Shown here: positions 8,044-16,300 of the stretch, one piece after another
How the letters are laid out: every line of letters begins with the position of its first letter
Numbering within the stretch: the stretch's first letter is position 1
Source: CAYRMV01 sp964425255
GTDB lineage: Bacteria > Bacteroidota > Bacteroidia > Flavobacteriales_D > Crocinitomicaceae
Length of the DNA stretch: 22,133 bases
NCBI GenBank assembly: GCA_964425255.1
Contig: CAYRMV010000046.1
Coordinates: 1 to 22,133, forward strand
Reading direction: 5' to 3'
Made by a program: the position numbers and the translations under genes
The notes under the pieces: generated by a model
What the model was told of the DNA's origin: nothing
Seen by the model: only the letters and a program-made list of their open reading frames with translations
The model's database searches: none

Positions 8044-8074
8044 CTAACTAACTAACTAACCAACTAAGTAACTA
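8044..8074. repeat. CTAA tetranucleotide repeat at the end of the CYTH gene
   Basis: Four perfect CTAA units (8044-8059) are followed by CCAA, CTAA, GTAA and a final CTA that is the TAG stop codon of the minus-strand CYTH gene. Because the period is four, TAG or TAA stops occur in all three frames on both strands. Confidence 0.85.
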
Positions 8075-8533
8075 TCCATCAATTTTCTCCACCAACTTCG
8101 CATTAAAATATTGTGGGTCGTAAGTCACTTCTTCCGAGATCCATTCGGGAAGTTCAAAGGATTCATCTTCATCTGATAGTTCAATTTCTGCAAGTATCAA
8201 TGGCGCCAATTTGCCATGAAATACGTCGATTTCCCAGGTGTGTTGACCAACAACCAGTTCATAGCGATCTTTTTCTAAGAAAACAGGACAAAAATGAGCC
8301 AACAAATCAAGTGCATCTGCCAAGGGAATTTCATATTCAAACTCAGGACGAGAAGCTCCTGTGGTTTTTCCTTTGATGGTTAGAAAACCTCTATCTCCTT
8401 TGGTTCGAACGCGAACTGTTTTTGATGCTTCTTTCGAAATGTATCCTTGCCGAATCGAAGTTGGAGTCGGTTTGCTAAGTTGATTCCAAAGTTCCTTTTT
8501 TACCAAAAATTTGCGTTCAATTTCAATCGCCAT
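8072..8533 (-). CDS. CYTH domain protein (triphosphate tunnel metalloenzyme fold)
   Basis: A 153-residue cytoplasmic protein that begins with the CYTH signature ExExK (E4, E6, K8 in IEIERKFLV). The regular spacing of charged residues expected of the eight-stranded tunnel fold follows: IRQGYI, VRVRTKGDRGFLTIKG, FEYEIPL, EKDRYELV, WEIDVFHGKLAPLILAEIEL. Members hydrolyse triphosphates (inorganic tripolyphosphate or thiamine triphosphate) or, rarely, cyclise ATP. The short single-domain form resembles the bacterial YgiF/NeuTTM type, so an inorganic triphosphatase is the more likely activity, but substrate cannot be read from sequence. ATG at 8531-8533 is the natural start because the signature follows immediately. 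The gene is divergent from the lytic transglycosylase gene, 141 bases apart. Confidence 0.92.
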   Translation of the reverse strand: MAIEIERKFLVKKELWNQLSKPTPTSIRQGYISKEASKTVRVRTKGDRGFLTIKGKTTGASRPEFEYEIPLADALDLLAHFCPVFLEKDRYELVVGQHTWEIDVFHGKLAPLILAEIELSDEDESFELPEWISEEVTYDPQYFNAKLVEKIDG

Positions 8534-8674
8534 GCTTTGTTTTTGGGGTGAAAATACATAATTTCAATGCATCTTTTTTCAGATAAATTAATTCAAATCT
8601 TTCTCAATCGCCGTGAAACTGTCTTTTTGATCCGAAAAAAAGTTGTAACTTGGCTTTCAAATTCAAATAATTGC

Positions 8675-10117
8675 ATGGTTTTATTCCAGCTTAAGCTTCT
8701 ACGATTTAGTGCAGGAATCGCGTTGTTCTTGTTCTTTTCTTTTGCATGTAGTGAAGGAAAACCGAGCCAATTGTTCCGGTTCAAAGCGATTACTGGTTTT
8801 GATTTACCTACGATTTTGAAGAATGGAAAATTACGTGTTTTAGCAGAAAACTCTTCGACCTCGTATTTTATATATCGGGGAAAAAAAATGGGGTTCGAAT
8901 ACGAGATGCTACGCGAATTTGCCCGTGAATTAGGTGTCGAATTAGAAATCATCACGGTGGATAATTTGGACGACATGGATCGCATGCTCAATCGGGGAGA
9001 AGGGGATTTGATTGCCTGTAATTATACGATTTCCATTGAACGAAAAAAAGAGATTGATTTCACCGTTCCATACCTAACCACCAAACAAGTTTTGGTACAA
9101 CAAAAACCAATTGGTTGGGAAAATCTCGACAAAGAGACGTATCGCAAAAAAGTCTTGCACGATCCAACGCAATTGGCAAGAAAGAAAATTTCGGTTTGGA
9201 AAAATTCGAGTTACCAGCAAAGGTTGCTTAATTTACAAGAAGAAATTGGCGACTCAATCTATATTCAGCCTGTTTCGGGCGATTTTTCTGCCGAAGATTT
9301 GATCGAACAAGTTTCTGAAGGAACCATACCATTCACAGTCGTGGAAAAAAATGTTGCGGAAGTAAACTCCAAGTTTTACGACAACATTGATGTGGATTTG
9401 GAAATTAGTTTCAATCAACGCACTGCTTTTGGTGTTCGAAAAACAAGTCCTTTGCTGAAAGCGAAAATGAATGAGTGGTTGCTGCGTTTTGTGCAACAGC
9501 CAAGTTTCAAGTACATGAAATACAAGTATTTTGAATTGGCTCAAATCACGATCAATTCAAAAGACGAGCAGTCGAGCTTGGGTGGCGGACAACTTTCTAA
9601 ATACGATTTGATTTTCAAGCGGGAAGCAGGAAAATATGGATGGGATTGGCGCTTGTTGGCCTCACTTGCTTACCAAGAATCCAAATTTAATCCCAATGCA
9701 GTTTCGTTTGGTGGTGCATATAGTATGATGCAATTTATGCCAGGAACAGGGCCGAAATACGGAGTTTATCCAAGTTCACCTCCCGAAGTTCAAATTGCCG
9801 GTGGAATGAAAAAATTGTATGCTGATTTTCAAAGTTGGAAAGATATTCCGAGCGTTGAGCAAAGACAAAAATTCGCGCTTGCTTCCTATAATGCTGGTTT
9901 GGGTCACATCAAAGACGCACAGCGTTTGGCAGTAAAACACGGTTTAAATGCGAAAAAGTGGGATGGAAATGTCGAAGAAATGGTGAAAAATCTGTCGAAT
10001 CGAAAATATTACCGAGATCCTTTGGTAAAACACGGTGCCATGCGAGGAAGTCATACCGCTAAATATGTAGCGTCGATTTTTAGTCGATATCAAACTTACA
10101 AATCCACGTTTCGTTAG
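8675..10117 (+). CDS. MltF-like lipoprotein: solute-binding domain plus lytic transglycosylase
   Basis: A 480-residue protein predicted to cut peptidoglycan glycan strands in the periplasm. From the ATG at 8675 it begins with a hydrophobic leader and a loose lipobox ending in C25 (FFSFAC). Residues of about 45-300 are a type-3 periplasmic solute-binding domain (GKLRVLAENSSTSYFIYRG, GFEYEMLREFARELGVELE, IACNYTISIERKKEIDFTVPY). The C-terminal third is an SLT domain: YQESKF with the catalytic Glu at 335, then GGAYSMMQFMPGTG and ALASYNAGLGHIKDAQ. This domain order is that of MltF. The usual GLMQ motif reads SMMQ. The open frame reaches back to 8567, but the extra 36 residues would bury the export signal. 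It heads a plus-strand cluster with miaA. Confidence 0.9.
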   Translation: MVLFQLKLLRFSAGIALFLFFSFACSEGKPSQLFRFKAITGFDLPTILKNGKLRVLAENSSTSYFIYRGKKMGFEYEMLREFARELGVELEIITVDNLDDMDRMLNRGEGDLIACNYTISIERKKEIDFTVPYLTTKQVLVQQKPIGWENLDKETYRKKVLHDPTQLARKKISVWKNSSYQQRLLNLQEEIGDSIYIQPVSGDFSAEDLIEQVSEGTIPFTVVEKNVAEVNSKFYDNIDVDLEISFNQRTAFGVRKTSPLLKAKMNEWLLRFVQQPSFKYMKYKYFELAQITINSKDEQSSLGGGQLSKYDLIFKREAGKYGWDWRLLASLAYQESKFNPNAVSFGGAYSMMQFMPGTGPKYGVYPSSPPEVQIAGGMKKLYADFQSWKDIPSVEQRQKFALASYNAGLGHIKDAQRLAVKHGLNAKKWDGNVEEMVKNLSNRKYYRDPLVKHGAMRGSHTAKYVASIFSRYQTYKSTFR

Positions 10118-10131
10118 CATTGCTTACCTTT

Positions 10132-11043
10132 GTGGAAAAAAGTATCAAAACACTTATTGTCATAGAAGGGCCAACGGCAAGCGGTAAAACAGCTTTGGGC
10201 GTTGCGTTAGCAAAACAGTGGAATACGGTCGTTATTTCAGCTGATTCACGTCAATTTTATCACGAAATGACTATCGGAACAGCAAAACCATTGGAATCAG
10301 AAATGGACGGAATTCCGCATTATTTTGTGGGAAGTCATTCCATTCAAACGCCTCTGACAGCTGCCGATTTTGCCCAAGAAGGGTTGGTTTTGTTGGAAGA
10401 ATTATTTCAACATCACGATCAAGTTCTTTGTGTTGGCGGTTCGGGTTTGTTTATTGATGCTTTGTGTCACGGATTTGACGCGCTTCCACACGACCCAGCC
10501 ATGCGCGATTTATTAAATCAAATTCATGCTTCTCATGGTTTAGAAATATTGGTCGAAGAATTGAAACAACGCGATCCTGTTTCAGCCGAAAAAATCGATT
10601 TGAATAATCCCGTTCGTGTGATTCGCGCACTAGAAATATGCCGAATTACTGGAAATGCGTATTCCGATTTATTGGACAAACCCAAAGAGTCTCGTCCGTT
10701 TCAGGTGGTGAAATTTGTTCTCGATTTACCCAGAGAAGAATTGTATGAACGCATCAATCAGCGTGTCTTGCAAATGATTGAAGCAGGTTTGTTAGAAGAA
10801 GTGCAATCGCTCTTGCCTCACCGATCTTTGCAGACTTTAAATACGGTTGGATATACCGAAGTTTTCCGCTATTTGGATGGGGAACATTCTTGGGAAGAAA
10901 CAATCGAAGCCATTCAGCAAAATACCCGAAGATACGCCAAGCGGCAATTAACGTGGTTTCGAAGGGATGAACAAGCCATTTGGATTCAAGAGAAAACAAC
11001 AGAAGAGCGTATGAAAAAAATATTGGAACGATTCTTGAAATAA
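10132..11043 (+). CDS. miaA: tRNA dimethylallyltransferase
   Basis: MiaA transfers a dimethylallyl group to N6 of A37 in tRNAs that read codons beginning with U, improving codon reading. The 303-residue product has the P-loop GPTASGKT at 13-20, ADSRQFYHEMTIGTAKP, VGGSGLFIDALCHGFD, LNTVGYTEVFRYLDG and the tRNA-binding end RRYAKRQLTWFRRD, all in the usual order and length. There is no ATG near the N-terminus. GTG at 10132 gives 12 residues before the P-loop and is preferred; TTG at 10120 would add four. The gene starts 14 bases after the lytic transglycosylase stop and ends 18 bases before the ABC ATPase, so it probably belongs to one transcript. A TAnnTTTG match (10125-10132) overlaps the start and may be chance. 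Confidence 0.95.
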   Translation: MEKSIKTLIVIEGPTASGKTALGVALAKQWNTVVISADSRQFYHEMTIGTAKPLESEMDGIPHYFVGSHSIQTPLTAADFAQEGLVLLEELFQHHDQVLCVGGSGLFIDALCHGFDALPHDPAMRDLLNQIHASHGLEILVEELKQRDPVSAEKIDLNNPVRVIRALEICRITGNAYSDLLDKPKESRPFQVVKFVLDLPREELYERINQRVLQMIEAGLLEEVQSLLPHRSLQTLNTVGYTEVFRYLDGEHSWEETIEAIQQNTRRYAKRQLTWFRRDEQAIWIQEKTTEERMKKILERFLK

Positions 11044-11061
11044 CACCGAAAACACCAGACT

Positions 11062-11703
11062 ATGGAAATCATATTGCAACATATTATGCCCAAACCGCTT
11101 GAGTCCATCGAACATGGAGCAACAAGTATTTGGGGAAACAACACCGTGTTGAAACACAACAACAAAATTATGCTCAATGCATCTTCGGGAAAAGGGAAAT
11201 CAACATTTACGCATATATTGACGGGTTTGAGACGCGATTTTTCCGGGAAATTGCTCATCGATGGAAAAGATTCCGCTTCGTTCTCACACTCCGACTGGAC
11301 GTTCTTTCGGCAGAAGCAACTTTCAGTTGTGTTTCAAGATTTGCAATTATTTCCCAATTTAACGGTCAAAGAAAATTTGGAGATTAAAAACCGATTACAC
11401 CCCGTTTTTTCCGAAAAAGAACTCATCGACATGTTGACATTTTTGGAAATTGACAATAAATGGAATCAAGTTTGTGGTTTGCTTTCGATGGGACAACAAC
11501 AGCGTGTGGCCATTATTCGTGCACTTTGTCAGCCTTTTGAATGGTTGATTTTAGATGAGCCTTTTTCCCATTTGGATGAAGTGAATACACAACGTTGCTT
11601 GCAATTAATCAATGAGCAAACAGATGTCATGCAGGCTGGATTTGTATTGACTTCCTTGGGCGATTCGCACCAGTTTTCGTATCACTATGAACTAAAACTT
11701 TGA
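11062..11703 (+). CDS. ABC exporter ATPase with degenerate motifs
   Basis: A 213-residue ATP-binding subunit of the LolD/MacB-type exporter group, pairing with the permease 4 bases downstream. Walker A is ASSGKGKST at 40-48, with Ala replacing the usual first Gly. The Q-loop is VVFQDLQLFPNLTVKENL, the signature is LSMGQQQR instead of LSGGQQQR, and Walker B with D-loop is WLILDEPFSHLD. The switch histidine normally seen after Walker B (THD) is replaced: FVLTSLGDS. The N-terminal strand is also unusual, and the P-loop comes later than a standard short LolD would place it. The catalytic Lys and Glu remain, so ATP binding and some hydrolysis are plausible. The gene lies in a cluster with mltF-like and miaA. 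Substrate is unknown; lipoprotein release or export is only an inference. Confidence 0.88.
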   Translation: MEIILQHIMPKPLESIEHGATSIWGNNTVLKHNNKIMLNASSGKGKSTFTHILTGLRRDFSGKLLIDGKDSASFSHSDWTFFRQKQLSVVFQDLQLFPNLTVKENLEIKNRLHPVFSEKELIDMLTFLEIDNKWNQVCGLLSMGQQQRVAIIRALCQPFEWLILDEPFSHLDEVNTQRCLQLINEQTDVMQAGFVLTSLGDSHQFSYHYELKL

Positions 11704-11707
11704 CACC

Positions 11708-12892
11708 ATGATTCGTAAATTGTTATTTCAAAACCAAGATAAAAAGCAATTATTTATTGCGATGTTGGGCTCATTTTTAGGAATTGTTTTTCTATTAACT
11801 TCGATTCATTATTTGATAAAAATCAATGAGTTTGGCGAAGGAGCGGATGTGTTGGGTCCCAATACGATTATTGTTCAAAAAGAAATTTCGAATAGTAATT
11901 CGCTAAATTTAGCGAAATCAGATTTTGACCCCAAAGAATTGCAGTCGATCAAAGATGAATCATTTGTCTTGGACGTGAAGCCGGTTGTTTCCAATAATTT
12001 TGACGTTAGTTTTGAAACAGCTGATAAATTGGTACCTCGTTTTCGTTCGGATGTGTTCATTCAATCGGTAGACAAGGACTTTTTGGATGTTCAATCAGCA
12101 AAATGGCGGTGGAAAGAAGGAGATACAATTGTTCCGATTATTTTGCCCCGCGATTTCTTGGTGATGCTAAATACCTTTATGAGTGCACAAGAAATTCCGC
12201 AAGTTTCGGATGATTTAGCGATGCAACTGAACTTTAAATTTACCCTCTCCAGTCCGAATGGAAAAGAATGGGTAAACGCCAAAATCATTGGATTTACCAA
12301 TGAAGTTGCTTCGATTTTAGTTCCTGAATCTTTTATGGAATATGGAAACCAAAAATATGGAAAACCTGGTAACGTAAAAATTACCCAAATCATGATTTCT
12401 GCCAAAGAAAGTGAATTTGGTTTGTTGGAAGATTTATTGAAAAAGCGCCATCTGGAGTCTAAAAAATCGCAAGTGGACATCAGTCGATTGAAAAGCATTG
12501 TCAGCACTTTGATCTTGGTTGTCTTGGGGATTTCAGTCGTTGCTGTTTTTGTTTCTGGATTGGTTTTAATTCAATATGCGCAATTATTGATGTCGCGAAA
12601 TGCATACGAAGTTCGAACTTTACTGCGCCTGGGTTACCCAACAGGAGAGTTGATTCGGGCGTTTTTCTGGTATTTTGTCAAAGTTTTTGGAATCATTGGG
12701 GGTGTTTCGTCTGCTGTTTTTATCGGAATCAAATTTTATTTGGATGATTTGCTTTCCGAAGGCGGATTGTATTTGGATTCGTCGTTCACTTATGTGAGTT
12801 TTGGCGCGCTCCTTTTTGGATATGTCTTATTTGCTCTTGCAAGCTACCGCAATGCATACAAAGGAATTTTTCAAGCGTTTTACAAAGGTTAG
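11708..12892 (+). CDS. ABC exporter permease, MacB/LolC-like
   Basis: A 394-residue inner-membrane protein with the type VII ABC exporter layout. One membrane helix lies near 18-37, then a periplasmic region of about 230 residues, then three helices at about 270-292, 318-340 and 358-380. The cytoplasmic loop NAYEVRTLLRLGYPTGELIRAFF is the FtsX-domain coupling region. It begins 4 bases after the ATPase stop, so the two are translated together. The first residues (MIRKLLFQNQDKKQLFIAMLGSF) resemble Bacteroidota MacB/FtsX-type permeases. Such pairs extract or move lipoproteins or peptides using mechanical force, without moving substrate through the membrane; what this one moves cannot be told. 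No MacA-like adaptor or outer-membrane channel gene is adjacent. Confidence 0.85.
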   Translation: MIRKLLFQNQDKKQLFIAMLGSFLGIVFLLTSIHYLIKINEFGEGADVLGPNTIIVQKEISNSNSLNLAKSDFDPKELQSIKDESFVLDVKPVVSNNFDVSFETADKLVPRFRSDVFIQSVDKDFLDVQSAKWRWKEGDTIVPIILPRDFLVMLNTFMSAQEIPQVSDDLAMQLNFKFTLSSPNGKEWVNAKIIGFTNEVASILVPESFMEYGNQKYGKPGNVKITQIMISAKESEFGLLEDLLKKRHLESKKSQVDISRLKSIVSTLILVVLGISVVAVFVSGLVLIQYAQLLMSRNAYEVRTLLRLGYPTGELIRAFFWYFVKVFGIIGGVSSAVFIGIKFYLDDLLSEGGLYLDSSFTYVSFGALLFGYVLFALASYRNAYKGIFQAFYKG

Positions 12893-12933
12893 TTTGTTGT
12901 GAATAGTAATTTAATCAGAAAAAGATTAACATA

Positions 12934-13317
12934 TTGCAGACTAGAGTTGAAATTAGAAGTTTAATTAAAAAATGGCTTAATGATGTTTTTAGGAATAGTG
13001 ATATTCCTGTAAATATTATTGCATTAAATTTTCATATTCAAAGAACAAATGATGAGTTTGAAATTTTTCTGACGGGTCATGACGATTTCTATTTTGATCA
13101 CGATACATGGTTATTAAGTGAAGTTTATAGAGCAAAAGAAAACTTCAAAGGTCTCGGAATTGGATCAAAAGACCTTTCTGATAAAGAAATGTATGATATT
13201 TACAAAAATGAAGTGAATGTATTTCTTATGGATAATTTAAAAAGATTTCCAGAAAATATTCATTATTTTAATTGTAGATATCCGGCTGGAATCCCAGAAT
13301 TATTAATTGAACGATGA
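12934..13317 (+). CDS. AT-rich orphan protein of unknown function
   Basis: I do not recognise this 127-residue protein. It is acidic to neutral, soluble-looking and mixed alpha/beta, with a run FEIFLTGHDDFYFDHDTWLLSEVY that loosely recalls small immunity-type proteins of Bacteroidota polymorphic toxin systems; this is an impression, not a match. No toxin gene is next to it. Coding is supported by a sustained open frame with ordinary residue use and no low complexity. G+C is about 27% by hand count over 12961-13320, well below its neighbours, which may mean recent acquisition. No ATG is available: TTG at 12934 is the best start, in a frame opened by TAA at 12907. It ends 62 bases before the tail of the convergent AsmA-like gene. 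Confidence 0.6.
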   Translation: MQTRVEIRSLIKKWLNDVFRNSDIPVNIIALNFHIQRTNDEFEIFLTGHDDFYFDHDTWLLSEVYRAKENFKGLGIGSKDLSDKEMYDIYKNEVNVFLMDNLKRFPENIHYFNCRYPAGIPELLIER

Positions 13318-13379
13318 ACCTTTCAACACCAAATATAACAAAGCGCTAAAACATTTTTTTAGAAGAATACAGATTATTT

Positions 13380-16300
13380 TTAAACTACAACTGGCGATAA
13401 AAGTTGTTTTTTCTTGATGTATTTTCGGTATGCTTTGCGGCGCGAAATTATGCCTGTGCTGGAAAATATTCCATTCAAAGTTGCTTTCATCCATGCATTG
13501 ATGATCCATCTTTCTTTGTCGCGTTCGTGATGTAAATAAGTTCGATCGTCGTTGTTTTGTTTTAAGAAAAAGCTATTTGCCGCAAAATTGACTACACCCA
13601 ACAAGAAACTTTTTTGAAGCGTATCGTGGTCTTTGAGTTTTTTTAATTGGAGCTTTTCGTAATAAAAATCCATTGTTCCCACCGAAAAATCTTTGTTGCC
13701 GATGATGTTTGCTTCGAAGAGGGAAGCGTTTCCAGATAGAATTTCGATGGATAAGATCGATTTCGTCAGTGGGGAAAGTTGTTTTAGATCCATGTTTTTC
13801 CCTAAAACGTGCAAGCGATAAGGGTGCGATGGGTCCGAATAACATTCTTTGTAGATGAATTTCTCCATCGGTATACGGTTTAAATTGAAATTCGCTTCAA
13901 TTTCCAGAGAATCAACAAGTGGATTTGTTTGGTGAATGTTGGCGACATATCCGTTGATTTGTTCCAACAAAACGGAGCTCAAACGCTCTGTAATTGCTGA
14001 TTTTTCTTCGTAAAGAATGGTTGTTTCCAATAAGTGAAGTGTATCGATTCGAAAAGGAAAATCATGTTGTTTGATCCACTCGGTGAGCATCGGTTTTTCA
14101 ATTCCAAATTCAAAGGCTTGTGTTCGGTCTTTGGCTAAGTAAATGGCACCTTCATGAAGTTGAATCGATGGAATATGATACAAACTATTGTTGATCAATT
14201 CTGGTAAATCAAGTGATTTGATAGTGAAATTTCCTTGGTTTAATCCAAAAAACGTTCGTTGAAACGCTTGTTCGTCGAGCCAAGTAAAAGCCTCTTTTTT
14301 GGGAGCGAATTGGGTTTCACGTAAAAACAATTGTTTGTTGCTTGCAGTCCATTTTAAAAAACGAATGTTTCCTGCTTTGGCTTCATTTTGCCAATTGAAA
14401 TTTTCTCCTTGGAAATCAATGTCGTATGATGAGGTCAAAATGTTTTTTTGCCAAGCAATCATTTTTTGCAAGGAAATCAATCGTTTCGTTGAAAGTTGGT
14501 ATTCACCAAGTTTGATGGTGTTTGCTTGATTTAAATATGTGAGCGAATCACCTGTGAAATGAAATTTTCCCTTTCCTTCAATGCCGTTTTCGAGCCAATC
14601 AGACATCGAACGGATCGCTTGCTTGTTGCCACCTGTTTTAAACTGACGAATTTCACCTTCCCATTTTCCCGTTGTGCTAAAAATAGGCACATCTTTTCCT
14701 CTTTTTTCCAAGGTTAAAGTTCCGCGTTCAAAATAAATTCGATCGACTAAGATTTCAGGAAAATCCTTGTTTGACCAAGTAGAATTTTGCTTTTTTTCGG
14801 GCTTCCATTGCCATTCAAGTTCCGGTTTGAAGAAATCGAGAGACTGAATGTGAAACCGTTTCCATGTTATTCCGGATGTTGGCAATTGGATATCAATGTC
14901 GCGAATCTTACCTCGGTTTTGGGCATTGTGCTTGGATTCGAATTGAATTGCATTTAAGTGTAATCCTCTTTCGTAAATTTTCCCTTTGCTCACTTGAAGT
15001 TTCCAATCTGGATGTTCTGCCACTTGTATGCGTTTGATCAATCCATTTAACACATTCCAGCTTGCTTGTTTGTGCGAAATTTGGACATTTTTCCATTCGA
15101 TTTGTTCTAAATCACTTCGGAAAATGGGTTGGTTTTTCCCCGGGATTTCTAACTGAATGCGATCAATCAAAGCAGTGTCTAACTGCAAATAAAATTCAGA
15201 TACATTTCCAAGTTGTGATTTGGAAGTCCCTGTTTTCATTGACATGGATTGAATTTCGAGATGAGGTAAACGCAAACGATGTTGGTCCATGTTGCTCAAA
15301 TCCATGAATCGGAGTTTTCCCTTTTGAATCTCAGTGGAAAAGGAATTGGATTGAAGTTGGAAGGCAAGAAATTCGAAAAATTGATTTTTGGTGTAAATAG
15401 CTAGCTCATCCACTAAAAGAGATTGGTCAGGTTGCACCAGTTTTACCTGTTTCATTTTCAATTCTTCCAATACATCGATTAAGTAGTCGGATTGTTTTTT
15501 GGAAATGAGTTTGGAGTAATTAATCGTAGTTGAAATTCCAGTGAAATCAAGGATTTGATTGGGTCTTCGGAGATGAAATTCACCATTTATCACATGGATT
15601 TTTTTGGTTTGATACACTTCGCTGATTTTGGCAATCACTTGAGCAAAGGTATTTTTTGTTTGAGAAAATTGTTGTTGAATGGATGGGAGTTCGGAAGTTT
15701 TACTGCTCGCTTGTTTGTGATTGATTTGAATCGTTGGATGCCACAAAGTGAGGTTTTCTGTTTCAAATTTTCGATCAAAAAGGTCGTTTATTTCAAGTTG
15801 ATCCAAGCTTATTTTGTCCACTCGAATGGAGGAAATGTTCCACCGATTGGCATTGATCCATTTTTTTTGCAGCGAAACAGCAGGAGAATAAAGGGTAAGT
15901 TGTTTGTTTTGGTACGAAAAACTTCGAAAAGAAAGCTGAATTGAACGGTCCTTGGATGAATAACGAATGGAATCATTGAGGATAACAGCACGTTGAATCG
16001 AGAATTCACGTTGTCGATTGATGCGAAGGGAATCCAAAATTAAATTTTGACGAGCCAAAGCAATGACTTGTTTTGTTTGGTTGATATGAAAGGAAAGTTT
16101 TGTGTTGTCAATCAGTACGTGGTGAATCGCGATTTCATCAAAAAGCGGAATGGATTTTAAGATAGAATCCCGATTGAGTACTTTTTGTCTTTGGAACGGA
16201 AGAAAATGAATGTCTGATTCATGAATTCCCAAGGTGTCGATTTCAAAATTGGATTGTCGGAAAAAATCGGTTTTTAATTTGATTCTTAGTTTTTTGGTTT

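Noticed and set aside
8044..8074. The CTAA array as a CRISPR or integration site
   Set aside because: Period of four bases, no spacers, no cas, integrase or tRNA gene nearby; a simple sequence repeat explains it.
8567..8674. N-terminal extension of the MltF-like protein from 8567
   Set aside because: It would put 36 charged residues ahead of the export signal, which begins naturally at the ATG 8675.
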